64,000 nt of DNA from Halobaculum saliterrae (lineage in GTDB: Archaea; Halobacteriota; Halobacteria; Halobacteriales; Haloferacaceae): NCBI RefSeq assembly GCF_009831625.1, contig NZ_WUUS01000002.1, positions 1 through 64,000 on the forward strand. Direction: 5' to 3'. Every line of letters begins with the position of its first letter. The stretch's first letter is position 1. The translations under genes and the position numbers were made by a program. The notes beneath the pieces are model-generated. The model searched no databases. It was given only the letters and a program-made list of their open reading frames with translations, and was not told the origin of the DNA. This document shows, piece by piece, positions 41,251 to 49,527 of this stretch.

Positions 41251-41331
41251 CGGCTCGGAGGGCGTCACGTCAGCGTGTGGCCGCGGCGCCGGCAGCTCGG
41301 GGCGCCGGGGACCCGGTCGGTCCGTCGCCAG

Positions 41332-41550
41332 TCAGGCTCGATCAGTCAGATCTATCACGCTGTCGCGGTCGACGACCATGAACGCGTCCTCGCGGAGCAT
41401 GTCCTCGTCGGTCGGGAGCACGAGGACCTCCTCTCCCCCGCTCGTCGACGTGGGGATGAAGTCCAGCTCGACGAGATCGTAGTCCAGGTCCTCGTTCGGG
41501 TCCGGATTCGGGTGGATCTCCCGCCAGGCATCGGACATCGACTGGGGCAT
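41332..41550 (-). CDS. Small acidic hypothetical protein coupled to the beta-helix protein
   Basis: Encodes a 72-aa soluble acidic protein (MPQSMSDAWREIHPNPDPNE at the start, LREDAFMVVDRDSVIDLTD near the end). There is no Cys, signal or membrane segment. ATG 41550 overlaps the stop of the beta-helix gene by 4 nt, so it is co-translated with it. I do not recognise the family; being cytosolic it could regulate or chaperone the exported partner. Confidence 0.68.
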   Translation of the reverse strand: MPQSMSDAWREIHPNPDPNEDLDYDLVELDFIPTSTSGGEEVLVLPTDEDMLREDAFMVVDRDSVIDLTDRA

Positions 41551-43436
41551 CAGATCCCCCGCTCGATCGTGAGCTCCGCGTCGCCGTCGACGGAGACTCC
41601 CGTGAGGTTGCCGCTGAAGTAGTACGCGTCGACGCCGGAGCCGACGACCCCGATGACCTTCCCATCGCTCGCGAAGTCCTCGACGCGGTCCCAGTCGGTG
41701 CCGTCCTCCGTCCGGGTGCTCGTCTCGGTGTCCCGGACGACCTCGCCGGAGACGGTGAAGGTGTAGTTCGTCGGCCGGCCGTTGGGGTCGCCGTCGACCA
41801 CGACGCGGTTCGACAGGGTATCGTCGTACGTGCGGTCGCCGTCGGTAGTACTGTCCTCGGTGGTGGTGCTGTCCTCGGTGGTGGTGCTGTCCTCGGTGGT
41901 GGTGCTGTCCTCGGTGGTGGTGCTGTCCTCGGTGGTAGTACTGTCCTCGGTGGTGGTGCTGTCCTCGGTAGTGGTGGTGTCGTCGGCAGCCGGTCCCTCG
42001 CCGTTGACCAGTTCATCGAAGGTGGTCGTCGTCCCGTTCAGCGAGACGGAGTAGCCGTATCCGTCGTCGACGGCGTAATCGAGCACGTCGCCGTTGTATC
42101 GGAACGAGTCCAGTTCGTCGGGCTGGAGGTCCTGAACCTCGATCAGCGTGTTCCCATCGCTGGTCGTGCCGATGGTGTCGGAGCCGGGTTCGGCCTTGTC
42201 TCCGAAGTCCGCCTCCCCGCTCACCACGATGTCCATGTCGAGGTCCCCGGGTTCGGCGGTGTCCGAAAGCGGGTTGTCCGGGTCGGCGTGGATGACCAGC
42301 GTGTTGTCGTACTCGACGGGGTCCGATTCGACGGTCGTCGTGCCGTCGCCCCACGGGCCAACGCCCGATTCGATCCCCTTGATCTCGTCGGAGACCGCGT
42401 AGCCGGTGACGTCCGAGGGGAGCGGGAACGCCGGCGCCCCGTCGACGATGCCGTTCCCGTCGTAGGCGGGCTCGATCCTGTCGCTGCCTGAACCTTGGAA
42501 CGTACAGTTCTCGACAGTCACGTCCATCTCGCCGCCGGTCTTGTCGCGGATGATGTCGCCACTGGAGTCGTTGTAGAAGTGGCAGTTACGGACCGTGAGC
42601 GTCGACCCCGCGGCGCCGTCGTGCGCCACGATCGGGTTGCCGACGCCGTCGACGTCCATCGCGACGAAGTAACAGTTCTCGACGACGAAGTTGCCCGGAT
42701 GGCGCAGACGGAGCCCGCGGCCGTTCCGCACGTTGGTGTCGTCGGTGCGAACCGGATCGGTCACCGCGATCAGACAGTTACGCACGTACGTGGTCTCGCT
42801 GACGTCGGTGCCGCGCCGGTGACCGACCCGGATGTTCGAGATGTTGCTGTTGGCCGCAACACAGTTCTCGAAGGTCATCGGGAGCTTGTCGGTGTAGGCG
42901 CCGTTGTTGCCCATCCACGCCCACGAGGAGTTTCGGACGACCGCACGCTGTCCGCCCTCCGGATTGTACATCGCGCGGTCACGCGACTCGTCGCCGCCCT
43001 CGGGCCAGTGGAACCCGTCGATCTCACAGCCGGACACGACGTACAGCCCGGCACGAGCCTCAGTGTTGCGTCCGCGGACGACGATGTTCTCGAGCCGTCC
43101 CTCGATCCAGCCGTCCATCGTGCCTCCCTCGAGGTTCACGACGACGTCGCCGGGATTGCCCTCCCCGATCAGCGCGTCGCCCGGGCCGATGTCGAGGTCG
43201 TCGTCGTTCCAGGTGTACTCGCCGGCCGGGATCCTGACCTCGCCGCTGGGCGAGCTGTACTCGCCGAAGTCGCCGGCCGCGGTGGCCGCCTCACTCGCGA
43301 GCGCCCCGGCGCCGCCGACTGCCGCGAACGCGCCGATGCCCTTCAACAGCGTCCGGCGGCTCGCGTGGGTAGTCTCCGACTTCTGTTCGGTAGTTGATTC
43401 CTTCTCGGCTCCGTCCCCGGAATGGCTGTCTGCCAT
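41550..43436 (-). CDS. Tat-exported right-handed beta-helix surface protein
   Basis: Encodes a 628-aa protein. The Tat signal is SRRTLLKGIGAFAAVGGAGAL (about residues 26-46). Residues about 60-330 form a right-handed parallel beta-helix (pectate-lyase-like) with stacked Asn/Cys turns such as VVNLEGGTMDGWIEG, NIVVRGRNT, VENCYFVAMD and VRNCHFYNDSSGD. Then come a beta-rich spacer, a Thr/Ser/Glu/Asp repeat (seven TTTEDS units) and a C-terminal beta domain. Such folds bind or cleave polysaccharide or serve as surface proteins; no catalytic set is obvious. ATG 43436 directly precedes the Tat region. Confidence 0.85.
   Translation of the reverse strand: MADSHSGDGAEKESTTEQKSETTHASRRTLLKGIGAFAAVGGAGALASEAATAAGDFGEYSSPSGEVRIPAGEYTWNDDDLDIGPGDALIGEGNPGDVVVNLEGGTMDGWIEGRLENIVVRGRNTEARAGLYVVSGCEIDGFHWPEGGDESRDRAMYNPEGGQRAVVRNSSWAWMGNNGAYTDKLPMTFENCVAANSNISNIRVGHRRGTDVSETTYVRNCLIAVTDPVRTDDTNVRNGRGLRLRHPGNFVVENCYFVAMDVDGVGNPIVAHDGAAGSTLTVRNCHFYNDSSGDIIRDKTGGEMDVTVENCTFQGSGSDRIEPAYDGNGIVDGAPAFPLPSDVTGYAVSDEIKGIESGVGPWGDGTTTVESDPVEYDNTLVIHADPDNPLSDTAEPGDLDMDIVVSGEADFGDKAEPGSDTIGTTSDGNTLIEVQDLQPDELDSFRYNGDVLDYAVDDGYGYSVSLNGTTTTFDELVNGEGPAADDTTTTEDSTTTEDSTTTEDSTTTEDSTTTEDSTTTEDSTTTEDSTTDGDRTYDDTLSNRVVVDGDPNGRPTNYTFTVSGEVVRDTETSTRTEDGTDWDRVEDFASDGKVIGVVGSGVDAYYFSGNLTGVSVDGDAELTIERGI
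41853..41978 (-). repeat. 18-bp coding minisatellite (7 units)
   Basis: Seven tandem units of GTCCTCGGTGGTGGTGCT (plus-strand reading), with one or two base changes in the fifth and seventh, encode TTTEDS on the minus strand. The near identity of units at DNA level suggests recent or ongoing slippage, in contrast to the diverged array at 22140. Confidence 0.9.
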
Positions 43437-43445
43437 GGTCGGGAA

Positions 43446-43515
43446 GGGAGCGATTATACGTAAGTAGGATTTGACGATATCGCTCCCGATCGCCGGTACG
43501 ATAGCGCTACTTACG
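43446..43515 (-). promoter_or_regulatory. Interlocked inverted repeats in the beta-helix promoter
   Basis: GGGAGCGAT (43446-43454) pairs with ATCGCTCCC (43479-43487), and CGTAAGTAG (43459-43467) pairs with CTACTTACG (43507-43515). Both are perfect 9-bp dyads, and they are interleaved. The TATA-like element (ATTATA on plus, 43453-43458) lies between the first arms, just before ATG 43436. Confidence 0.6.
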
Positions 43516-43807
43516 GTCGAACGAGGGTACGTTCCCCATACACTGTCGTTCGTTCGATGATCGAATGCCTTCAGGATGGCTACGCGCTCGGCGGGCCCGC
43601 GTCGACGCGCCGGATCGGTCGGTACGTTCGTCCTTCGCCGCTGACAGCACATGTCGTGAGCCGGTAGGCACCGACAAACACGCCGTGAGAGGCGTTCAAC
43701 CGGCCGTTTCGTGCTCATCCGCAACGGGACGCAGGGTCGATGAGATCCTCCGTTAGGGAGTGCCGAACTCCGAGAGGCTCGGGATACCCACCGCGGTGGC
43801 GCTCACC
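43516..43807. other. Intergenic stretch without a supported gene
   Basis: Between the beta-helix promoter and the phosphodiesterase promoter I see only the palindrome TTCGAT-G-ATCGAA (43551-43563). A 63-codon frame at 43565 has Arg/Ser-rich composition and no promoter, so it is not called. Confidence 0.5.
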
Positions 43808-43814
43808 ATAACAA
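43808..43814 (+). promoter_or_regulatory. TATA box of the first phosphodiesterase operon
   Basis: ATAACAA is centred 30 bp before GTG 43841 and supports that start over the earlier GTG codons of the frame. Confidence 0.5.
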
Positions 43815-43840
43815 AGGCCGAACTCGCCGTGGCTCGCCCC

Positions 43841-45451
43841 GTGAGTGACCGAGATCAAACCGAGTTACGTACGCTTCTGGTCGGGATCGACGGAGCCTCG
43901 TGGTCCGTGCTCGACCCGTTACGCGAGGAAGGGGTGGTTCCGACGCTCGGCTCACTGTTCGCCCGTGGCGCCGTCGGCGACCTCGAGTCGCAGCTTCCCC
44001 CGTGGACGCCCAGCGCGTGGCCGTCGTTGTACACCGGAGTTAATCCCGGTAAGCACGGCGTATTCGACTTCCTCAAGTTCGACGGGTACGACTGGGACCT
44101 CGTTGATCGGGGCGACGTCCACGAGTACGCGCTGTGGGAGCTGCTGGATCAGCGCGGGCTTCGAAGCGTCGTCGTGAACGTCCCGGTGACCGCTCCCCCG
44201 AGGCCGTTCGACGGCGCACTCGTCCCCGGCTACATCGCCCCCGAGGACCCGACCTGCCACCCCGAGGGAACCATGGCGGACCTCCGGTCCGACATCGACG
44301 ACTACCGGGTCTACGCGCCGCCGGACGTCACCGGCGACGAACAGATCGACTGGTACGAGCGGCTTACTCGGATGCGCGGGGCCGCGTTCCGTCGCCTGGC
44401 CGACGAGTACGACCCCCACTTCGGATTCGTCCAGTTCCAACAGACCGACACCGTCTTTCACGAGCGACCGACGGACGAGCGCGCCGTCCGAACGGTGTTC
44501 TCGGCCGTCGACGACGAGATCGGACGGATCCTCGACGTCTGCGATCCCGACACGGTGATCGTCGCCAGTGACCACGGGATCGGGCCGTACGACGGGCCGG
44601 AGTTCCGCGTGAACTCCTTCCTTCGCGACGAGTCGTACGTGCACACGACGACTGGCGAGGGGGGAATGCCGTCGTGGGGCGAGATTGCACGCGACGACGG
44701 CGAGTCCCGGTCGATGGTCGGCCGACTTGTCAGGGCGGCCTCCAAGCTCGGGGTGACGAGCCAACGGATCAACAGGGTGCTGTCGGCGCTTCGGCTCGAC
44801 GGGTACGTCCTCGATCACGTCTCGCCCGAGACGGTGCGTGCGGCGGCCGAGCGGGTCGACTTCGCGGAGTCCACGGCGTACATGCGCTCACGGACGGAGC
44901 TCGGTGTCCGAATCAACAAGGCGGGCCGGGAGCCTGAGGGAGTGGTCCCCCCGAGCGAGTATTCCTCGGTTCGGGACGAACTGATGGACGCGCTCCGAGC
45001 CGTGCGGACGCCCGACGGCGAGCGGGTGTTCGAGGCGGTCGTTCCCAGCGAGGACGTGTACCACGGCCCTCACGTCGACGAGGCGGTCGACATCGTCACG
45101 GTCCCCCGCGCGTTCGACGTGTACCTCTCCGCGTCGGTCCGCGAGGAGCAGTTCGGTCCCCCCTCCGAACCGTGGAACCACAAGCCGACGGGCATCGTCT
45201 CGCTGACCGGGATGGGCGTCGACGCCGACGAACCGATCGTCGGCGCGCACCTGTTCGACGTCGCGCCGACGGTACTGTCGGCGCTCGGCGTCCCGCCGAA
45301 CGAACGTATGGACGGGGGGACGCTCCGGCCGATGTCGTCGGTTTCGCCCGCTGAGTACGCCCCGTTCACCCGGGGACGGACCGAACGCGCCGGCACCGAC
45401 GCCGTCGAGGCGCGTCTCTCGACGCTCGGGTATCTCGAGGGGGAGCGATGA
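43841..45451 (+). CDS. AlkP-superfamily phosphodiesterase/nucleotide pyrophosphatase-like protein, copy 1
   Basis: Encodes a 536-aa metal-dependent hydrolase of the type I phosphodiesterase family. Metal and nucleophile motifs: LLVGIDGASWS (first Asp), WPSLYTGVNPGKHGVFDF (nucleophile region), QQTDTVFH and VASDHGIGPYDG (Asp-His pair). There is no signal peptide, so it is cytosolic unless exported otherwise. GTG 43841 is chosen because it begins just before the conserved core and lies 30 bp after a TATA box; the frame extends 27 codons further upstream. It overlaps a FemAB-like gene by 4 nt. In glycan clusters such enzymes may process nucleotide or lipid phosphate sugars. Confidence 0.85.
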   Translation: MSDRDQTELRTLLVGIDGASWSVLDPLREEGVVPTLGSLFARGAVGDLESQLPPWTPSAWPSLYTGVNPGKHGVFDFLKFDGYDWDLVDRGDVHEYALWELLDQRGLRSVVVNVPVTAPPRPFDGALVPGYIAPEDPTCHPEGTMADLRSDIDDYRVYAPPDVTGDEQIDWYERLTRMRGAAFRRLADEYDPHFGFVQFQQTDTVFHERPTDERAVRTVFSAVDDEIGRILDVCDPDTVIVASDHGIGPYDGPEFRVNSFLRDESYVHTTTGEGGMPSWGEIARDDGESRSMVGRLVRAASKLGVTSQRINRVLSALRLDGYVLDHVSPETVRAAAERVDFAESTAYMRSRTELGVRINKAGREPEGVVPPSEYSSVRDELMDALRAVRTPDGERVFEAVVPSEDVYHGPHVDEAVDIVTVPRAFDVYLSASVREEQFGPPSEPWNHKPTGIVSLTGMGVDADEPIVGAHLFDVAPTVLSALGVPPNERMDGGTLRPMSSVSPAEYAPFTRGRTERAGTDAVEARLSTLGYLEGER

Positions 45452-46449
45452 GTATCGAGGTCCGTCGAGTCGACGACGACGAACGGTGGAACGGGTACCT
45501 CGAACACGCGACCACGCCGACCCCGTTTCACTCCGCGGCGGTGTTGGACGTGCTCGCGTCCGCGGCGGACGCGACGCTCCACCGCCTCGGGGGGTTCAAG
45601 GGGCAGGAGCCGGTGGGACTGTTCCCGCTGTTCGAGGTCGACCGCGGCCCCGTCACCGGGGTGTTCTCGCCGCCGCCGGACCTGAAGGTCCCGTACCTGG
45701 GCCCGACGCTCGTCGTGCGGGGCGGCGCACCGAAGCGTCGGCGGCTCGACCGTCAGCACCACGAGTTCGTCGAGCGGACGATCGACCGCATCTCGGAGTC
45801 GGTGAACCCCGCGTTCGTCCACGTTCGAACGGCTCCGGGCTACGACGACGTTCGCCCGTTCTCGTGGAACGGGTACGAGGCGAACCCGCGGTACACGTAC
45901 GTGATCGACCTCGAGCTGTCGGAGGACGACCTGCTCGACAGTTTCAGTTCGGACGCCAGACAGAACGTCACCGACGACTACGACGTGGACTACGAGATCT
46001 GCGAGGGCGACGCCGCAGACATCGAGCGGATCGTCGCCCAGACCGCGGACCGACACGCCGAACAGGGGGAGGCGTTCCCGATCGACTCCTCGTTCGTTGT
46101 CGACCTGTACGAGGCCGCGCCGGACGGGGCGGTCCGCCCCGTCGTCTGCCGAATCGACGGGGAGTTCGCCGCCGGGACCGTCTGTCTCGAGGCGCACGAC
46201 GTCGCGGTCCGATGGGTCGGATCCGCGAAACCCACGTGTGACATTCCGGCGAACGACCTGATCGACTGGGAGTACTGTCGTCGCTCGGCCGAACGAGGGG
46301 TCGACTCCTTCGACCTCGCGGGCGCGAACTCGCCGCGGATCGCCGAGTACAAGGCGAAGTTCGCGCCCGACCTCGTGCCGTACTACCGGGTGAAGAGCGC
46401 CTCGCGGACGATGGACGTGGCCGTGTCGTTGTACGATAAACTGCGGTGA
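45448..46449 (+). CDS. FemAB/GNAT-fold transferase-like protein, copy 2
   Basis: Encodes a 333-aa member of the FemAB-like group. Its features are TPFHSAAVLDVLA, GGFKGQEPVGLFPLF, a long GNAT core and the C-terminal signature DLAGANSPRIAEYKAKFAPDL, which is closely matched in copy 3 (DLMGANTERICQYKSKFGADL). It is translationally coupled (ATGA) to the phosphodiesterase upstream. Related proteins in archaeal glycan clusters are thought to transfer acyl or aminoacyl groups to sugars; the substrate is unknown. Confidence 0.85.
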   Translation: MSIEVRRVDDDERWNGYLEHATTPTPFHSAAVLDVLASAADATLHRLGGFKGQEPVGLFPLFEVDRGPVTGVFSPPPDLKVPYLGPTLVVRGGAPKRRRLDRQHHEFVERTIDRISESVNPAFVHVRTAPGYDDVRPFSWNGYEANPRYTYVIDLELSEDDLLDSFSSDARQNVTDDYDVDYEICEGDAADIERIVAQTADRHAEQGEAFPIDSSFVVDLYEAAPDGAVRPVVCRIDGEFAAGTVCLEAHDVAVRWVGSAKPTCDIPANDLIDWEYCRRSAERGVDSFDLAGANSPRIAEYKAKFAPDLVPYYRVKSASRTMDVAVSLYDKLR

Positions 46450-46491
46450 CGCGTCCGTCCCGGGTCGAACCGGGCTCCGTCGGAACTCGGA

Positions 46492-46779
46492 CTATTGGCG
46501 CGACTCGACGGCGAGTCGGCCGTCCGAGGACACGCGGACCTCGACGGCGTCGTAGGTGAACGAGAGGTCGACCTTTGAGTCGGGCTGTCGAAGAAGGGTG
46601 TCGAGTGCGTCCCCGTCGACGTACTCGTTGAGGACCGGAAGCTGGTCCTCCTCGACGTCGAGCGTCTCCGCGACGGTGACGACGACGGCGGTACTCGGGC
46701 TCTCGAACTCGGTCCAGTCGGTGCGGTGGGCCGGTGTCTCAACATCCATTTCCCCCGTGGCGCTGTTGTCAACCGTCAT
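46492..46779 (-). CDS. HalOD1 output-domain protein, copy 2
   Basis: Encodes a 95-aa protein; residues about 28-90 match HalOD1 (STAVVVTVAETLDVEEDQLPVLNEYVDGDALDTLL...KVDLSFTYDAVEVRV). It is convergent with the FemAB-like gene (42 nt between stops). A TAAACA box about 27 bp upstream supports a leaderless start at 46779. Confidence 0.78.
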   Translation of the reverse strand: MTVDNSATGEMDVETPAHRTDWTEFESPSTAVVVTVAETLDVEEDQLPVLNEYVDGDALDTLLRQPDSKVDLSFTYDAVEVRVSSDGRLAVESRQ

Positions 46780-47171
46780 ATATACTAACCGATCGAATGA
46801 TGTTTACGAGTTACCGCTGATAAGTGCTCCGATACGCTCGCAGGTAGTGTCAGATATCGGGGCGTTCCGGCACGACGAGTAGGCTGCCCGTTCCACCGTC
46901 CCACGCGCCCGATCCCCTACTGACGGTTTTCCGCCCGGGAGTTAATAACATATATCCTATACACCTTATCACGACGGCCCCGAGTATATAAGATACGCGG
47001 GACCCCGTTCCACCCGACCGATGGCGCGCTCCGCGATATCTTCGAACGCGAACAGATCCGTGTTCCGGTGCCCGGAGAGCCCGCACACATCGGTCCGTCG
47101 ATCCGACGGCTCAGCGGTCGACCACTCTACTTCCGGAGACTGAAACCGGCGAGCGACGGTTAGAACGCCGC
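46780..47171. other. AT-rich, gene-poor stretch with orphan TATA-like boxes
   Basis: This 392-bp stretch holds TTAATAACATATATCC (about 46931-46946) and GTATATAAG (about 46983-46991), far more AT-rich than the rest. Each could drive short frames: a 40-codon plus frame from ATG 47023 or a 34-codon minus frame from about 46953. Neither looks like protein of this organism. No gene is called. Confidence 0.5.
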
Positions 47172-47351
47172 TCAGCTCCACGTCCGCAGCTCCCGGTCCT
47201 CGAACGCGTCTCCCCCTTCCTGCCCGGGACTCTCGTCGAGGTCCGCCGCTCGCGAGCAGTCCATGCATCGGCGAACGACGTTCCTGTTGTCCCCGAACAC
47301 TCGTGCGAACCGTTCCGTGACGTGAGTTCCGCAGGTCACACACTCTGGCAT
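47172..47351 (-). CDS. DUF7563-type small zinc-ribbon protein
   Basis: Encodes a 59-aa protein, MPECVTCGTHVTERFARVFG at its start, then a second CxxC (CMDC) and an acidic tail. Two CxxC pairs (C4/C7 and C29/C32) make one zinc site. The N-terminal pattern matches the very small DUF7563 zinc proteins abundant in haloarchaea. TATAACAA in gene direction (47386-47379) is centred 32 bp before the ATG. Function is unknown. Confidence 0.8.
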   Translation of the reverse strand: MPECVTCGTHVTERFARVFGDNRNVVRRCMDCSRAADLDESPGQEGGDAFEDRELRTWS

Positions 47352-47378
47352 ACGTGGGCACCGGGGCGGGGACGTGTA

Positions 47379-47386
47379 TTGTTATA
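47379..47386 (-). promoter_or_regulatory. TATA box of the zinc-ribbon gene
   Basis: TATAACAA on the minus strand, within the dyad TGTAT-AACA-ATACA-like sequence, about 32 bp before ATG 47351. The rest of 47387-47598 shows nothing else. Confidence 0.5.
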
Positions 47387-47604
47387 CAGCCTCGAACGAC
47401 CGGCGGACCGACACCCGACGCCGTAACCCACTCATACTCACCGAGTTCCGGAGGGTCGTCGCGATCGCGGGACGCCATCGGCGACCGGATCCGCCGACCC
47501 TCGGAACGTCGCTTGCGGGCGTTCAGCCGTCGGATTCGTCCGCCGCCTGGTTCTCGCCCGTTCGGAGTCACAGGCCGGGTAACCTCGCAAACGCGCCCAT
47601 AACA

Positions 47605-47802
47605 ATGTGCGAAACCGGGGATGGAGAGACAACCGCCACCGGCGGAACACGAGACATGTCCCCACGAAGGAACGCAGCGACGAACGGAGCAACGCACCAC
47701 CCAGGATGTCCCGACGCGGAACGTCCGATCCGGAGCGATCCCGTGCGGATCGACGCCAGGGAACGGACGCACGAGGCGCTCGGGAGGGGTGACCATGACT
47801 GA
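47605..47802 (+). CDS. Possible 65-aa ORF upstream of the sugar N-acetyltransferase
   Basis: A frame from ATG 47605 (or 47656) ends at 47802 and overlaps the next gene by 8 nt, the overlap seen at narC and narH. ATAACAA (47599-47605) just before it is a TATA box too close for ATG 47605, but suits a transcript starting near 47630 and ATG 47656. The product is Thr/Gly/Arg-rich and of no known family. It may be only the leader of the acetyltransferase mRNA. Confidence 0.3.
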   Translation: MCETGDGETTATGGTRDMSPRRNAATNGATHHPGCPDAERPIRSDPVRIDARERTHEALGRGDHD

Positions 47803-48406
47803 CGCGTACGGACACGCCCGGGCCGACGGGGGAACCCCGGTCCCCGAGCGCGCCTCGGACGCGTCGGTCCATCCGGGCGCGACGATCAAACGCGATGCCG
47901 ACCGCGGGCCGACCTTCGGGACCGAACCCACGGTCCGTGAGGGAACCGTGATCTACGCGGACGTCGAGGTCGGCGACCGATTCACGACGGGCCATCACGC
48001 GGTCGTCCGCGAGGGGACGACCGTCGGCGACGACGTGCTCGTCGGCACGCAGTCGGTGCTGGACGGCGACTGCACCGTCGGCGACGACGTCAGCATCCAG
48101 ACCGGGGTCTACTGCCCCACCGGTACCACCATCGGCGACCGCGTGTTCCTCGGCCCGCACGCGGTGCTCACGAACGACCCGTACCCGATTCGAACCGATG
48201 CGGACCTGGAGGCCCCGACGCTCGAGGACGACGTCTCGGTCGGCGCGAACGCGACGGTCCTCCCGGGCGTCACCGTCGGCGAGGGCGCGTTCGTCGCCGC
48301 GGACGCGCTCGTGACCGAGGACGTCCCCCCCGGGACGCTCGCGGTCGGCTCGCCCGCCGAGTTCCGGCCGCTCCCCGAGGAGCTGGAGGGGGGGAACGAC
48401 CAGTGA
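47795..48406 (+). CDS. Left-handed beta-helix sugar N-acetyltransferase (WbpD-like)
   Basis: Encodes a 203-aa hexapeptide-repeat acyltransferase; the repeats run from about 50 to 180 (for example IYADVEVGDRFTTGHHAVVREGTTVGDDVLVGTQ in pieces, and VSVGANATVLPGVTVGEGAFVAADALV). H68 in TGHHAVVRE is the likely catalytic region. The start at ATG 47795 follows GGGAGGGGTGA, a good ribosome-binding site. It is coupled to the aminotransferase by a GTGA overlap. With the next three genes it forms a WbpD-E-B-A-like set, in which this enzyme would acetylate the new 3-amino group of a UDP-GlcNAcA derivative. Confidence 0.87.
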   Translation: MTDAYGHARADGGTPVPERASDASVHPGATIKRDADRGPTFGTEPTVREGTVIYADVEVGDRFTTGHHAVVREGTTVGDDVLVGTQSVLDGDCTVGDDVSIQTGVYCPTGTTIGDRVFLGPHAVLTNDPYPIRTDADLEAPTLEDDVSVGANATVLPGVTVGEGAFVAADALVTEDVPPGTLAVGSPAEFRPLPEELEGGNDQ

Positions 48407-49527
48407 TCCCCCTGGCAAGCCCCGACATCGGGGACGACGAGCGCGACGGGGTGGTCGACGTGCTCGACTCGGGACAGCTCGCGGACGGCGAGGAGGTCCG
48501 GGCGTTCGAACGCGAGTTCGCCCGCTACTGTGGCACGGACCACGCGGTGGCGACGACGAACGGGACGACCGCCCTCCACGCCGCCTTCGAGGCGCTCGGC
48601 GTCGGCGAGGGCGACGCGGTCGTCACGACGCCGTTCTCGTTCATCGCGAGCGCGAACGCGGTCGTCCACGCCGGCGCCGAGCCGGTGTTCGCCGACGTCG
48701 AGCCGACGACGCTCACGCTCGACCCGGACCGCGTCGCGGACGTGCTCGCCGAGCGGGACGACGTGGCGGCGATCCTCGCGGTGCACATCTACGGCATGCC
48801 CGCCGACATGGACCGACTGCGCGCGCTCGCCGACGAGCACGACGTGGCGCTCGTCGAGGACGCCGCGCAGGCGCACGGCGCGACCTACGAGGGCGAACCC
48901 GTCGGGAGCCTCGCCGACGCGGCCTGCTTCTCGTTCTACCCGACGAAGAACATGACCAGCGGCGAGGGCGGGATGATCACGACCGACGACGAGGCGCTCG
49001 CAGAGCGTGCCGCCCGTTTCTGTGACCACGGTCGCACGGTCGACTACCGGCACGGCGAGGTGGGACACAACTTCCGGATGACGAGCCTGTGTGCGGCTAT
49101 CGGCCGCGCGCAGTTGGAGAAGCTCCCCGAGTACAACCTCGCCCGCCGCGGCAACGCCGCCTACCTCACCGAGAACCTCGCCGACACGCCGGTCGAGACG
49201 CCCGTGGAGCCGGACGGACGAACGCCGGTGTACCACCAGTACACGGTCCGCTCGGACCACCGCGACCTGCTGGAATCACACCTCGCGGACCACGGCGTCT
49301 CCTCGGCGGTGTACTACCCGGTCCCGATCCACGAGCAGCCGGCGTATCCGGACGTGGAGGCGTCGCTTCCGGTCGCCGAGCGCGCCGCAGAGCGAGTCCT
49401 CTCGCTGCCGGTTCACCCCGACCTCTCGGTGTCCGACCTGCGGACGATAACCGACGCCGTCGCACGGTTCGAGCACAGCGAGCGGGTGCCCGATGCGCCC
49501 GCGACCGAGGAGCGGGTGGACTCGTGA
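48403..49527 (+). CDS. DegT/DnrJ/EryC1-type PLP sugar aminotransferase (WbpE-like)
   Basis: Encodes a 374-aa PLP enzyme. The PLP lysine is K182 in FYPTKNMTSGEGG; VEDAAQAHGA and TTNGTTALHAAFEALG are the cofactor-phosphate and Asp motifs; the C-terminus ends with the standard small domain. In the WbpABED pathway it would aminate a 3-keto-UDP-GlcNAcA made by the oxidoreductase downstream. Both ends overlap neighbours by 4 nt. Confidence 0.92.
   Translation: MIPLASPDIGDDERDGVVDVLDSGQLADGEEVRAFEREFARYCGTDHAVATTNGTTALHAAFEALGVGEGDAVVTTPFSFIASANAVVHAGAEPVFADVEPTTLTLDPDRVADVLAERDDVAAILAVHIYGMPADMDRLRALADEHDVALVEDAAQAHGATYEGEPVGSLADAACFSFYPTKNMTSGEGGMITTDDEALAERAARFCDHGRTVDYRHGEVGHNFRMTSLCAAIGRAQLEKLPEYNLARRGNAAYLTENLADTPVETPVEPDGRTPVYHQYTVRSDHRDLLESHLADHGVSSAVYYPVPIHEQPAYPDVEASLPVAERAAERVLSLPVHPDLSVSDLRTITDAVARFEHSERVPDAPATEERVDS

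Noticed and set aside
41853-41978. CRISPR-like repeats
   Set aside because: Units are contiguous 18-bp copies inside a coding frame.
43565-43756. 63-codon plus-strand frame in the intergenic region
   Set aside because: No promoter at the right distance and no haloarchaeal composition.
46969-47931. Minus-strand open frame covering the gene-poor stretch
   Set aside because: Spans the zinc-ribbon gene in another frame, has no fitting start near any promoter, and its composition is mixed.
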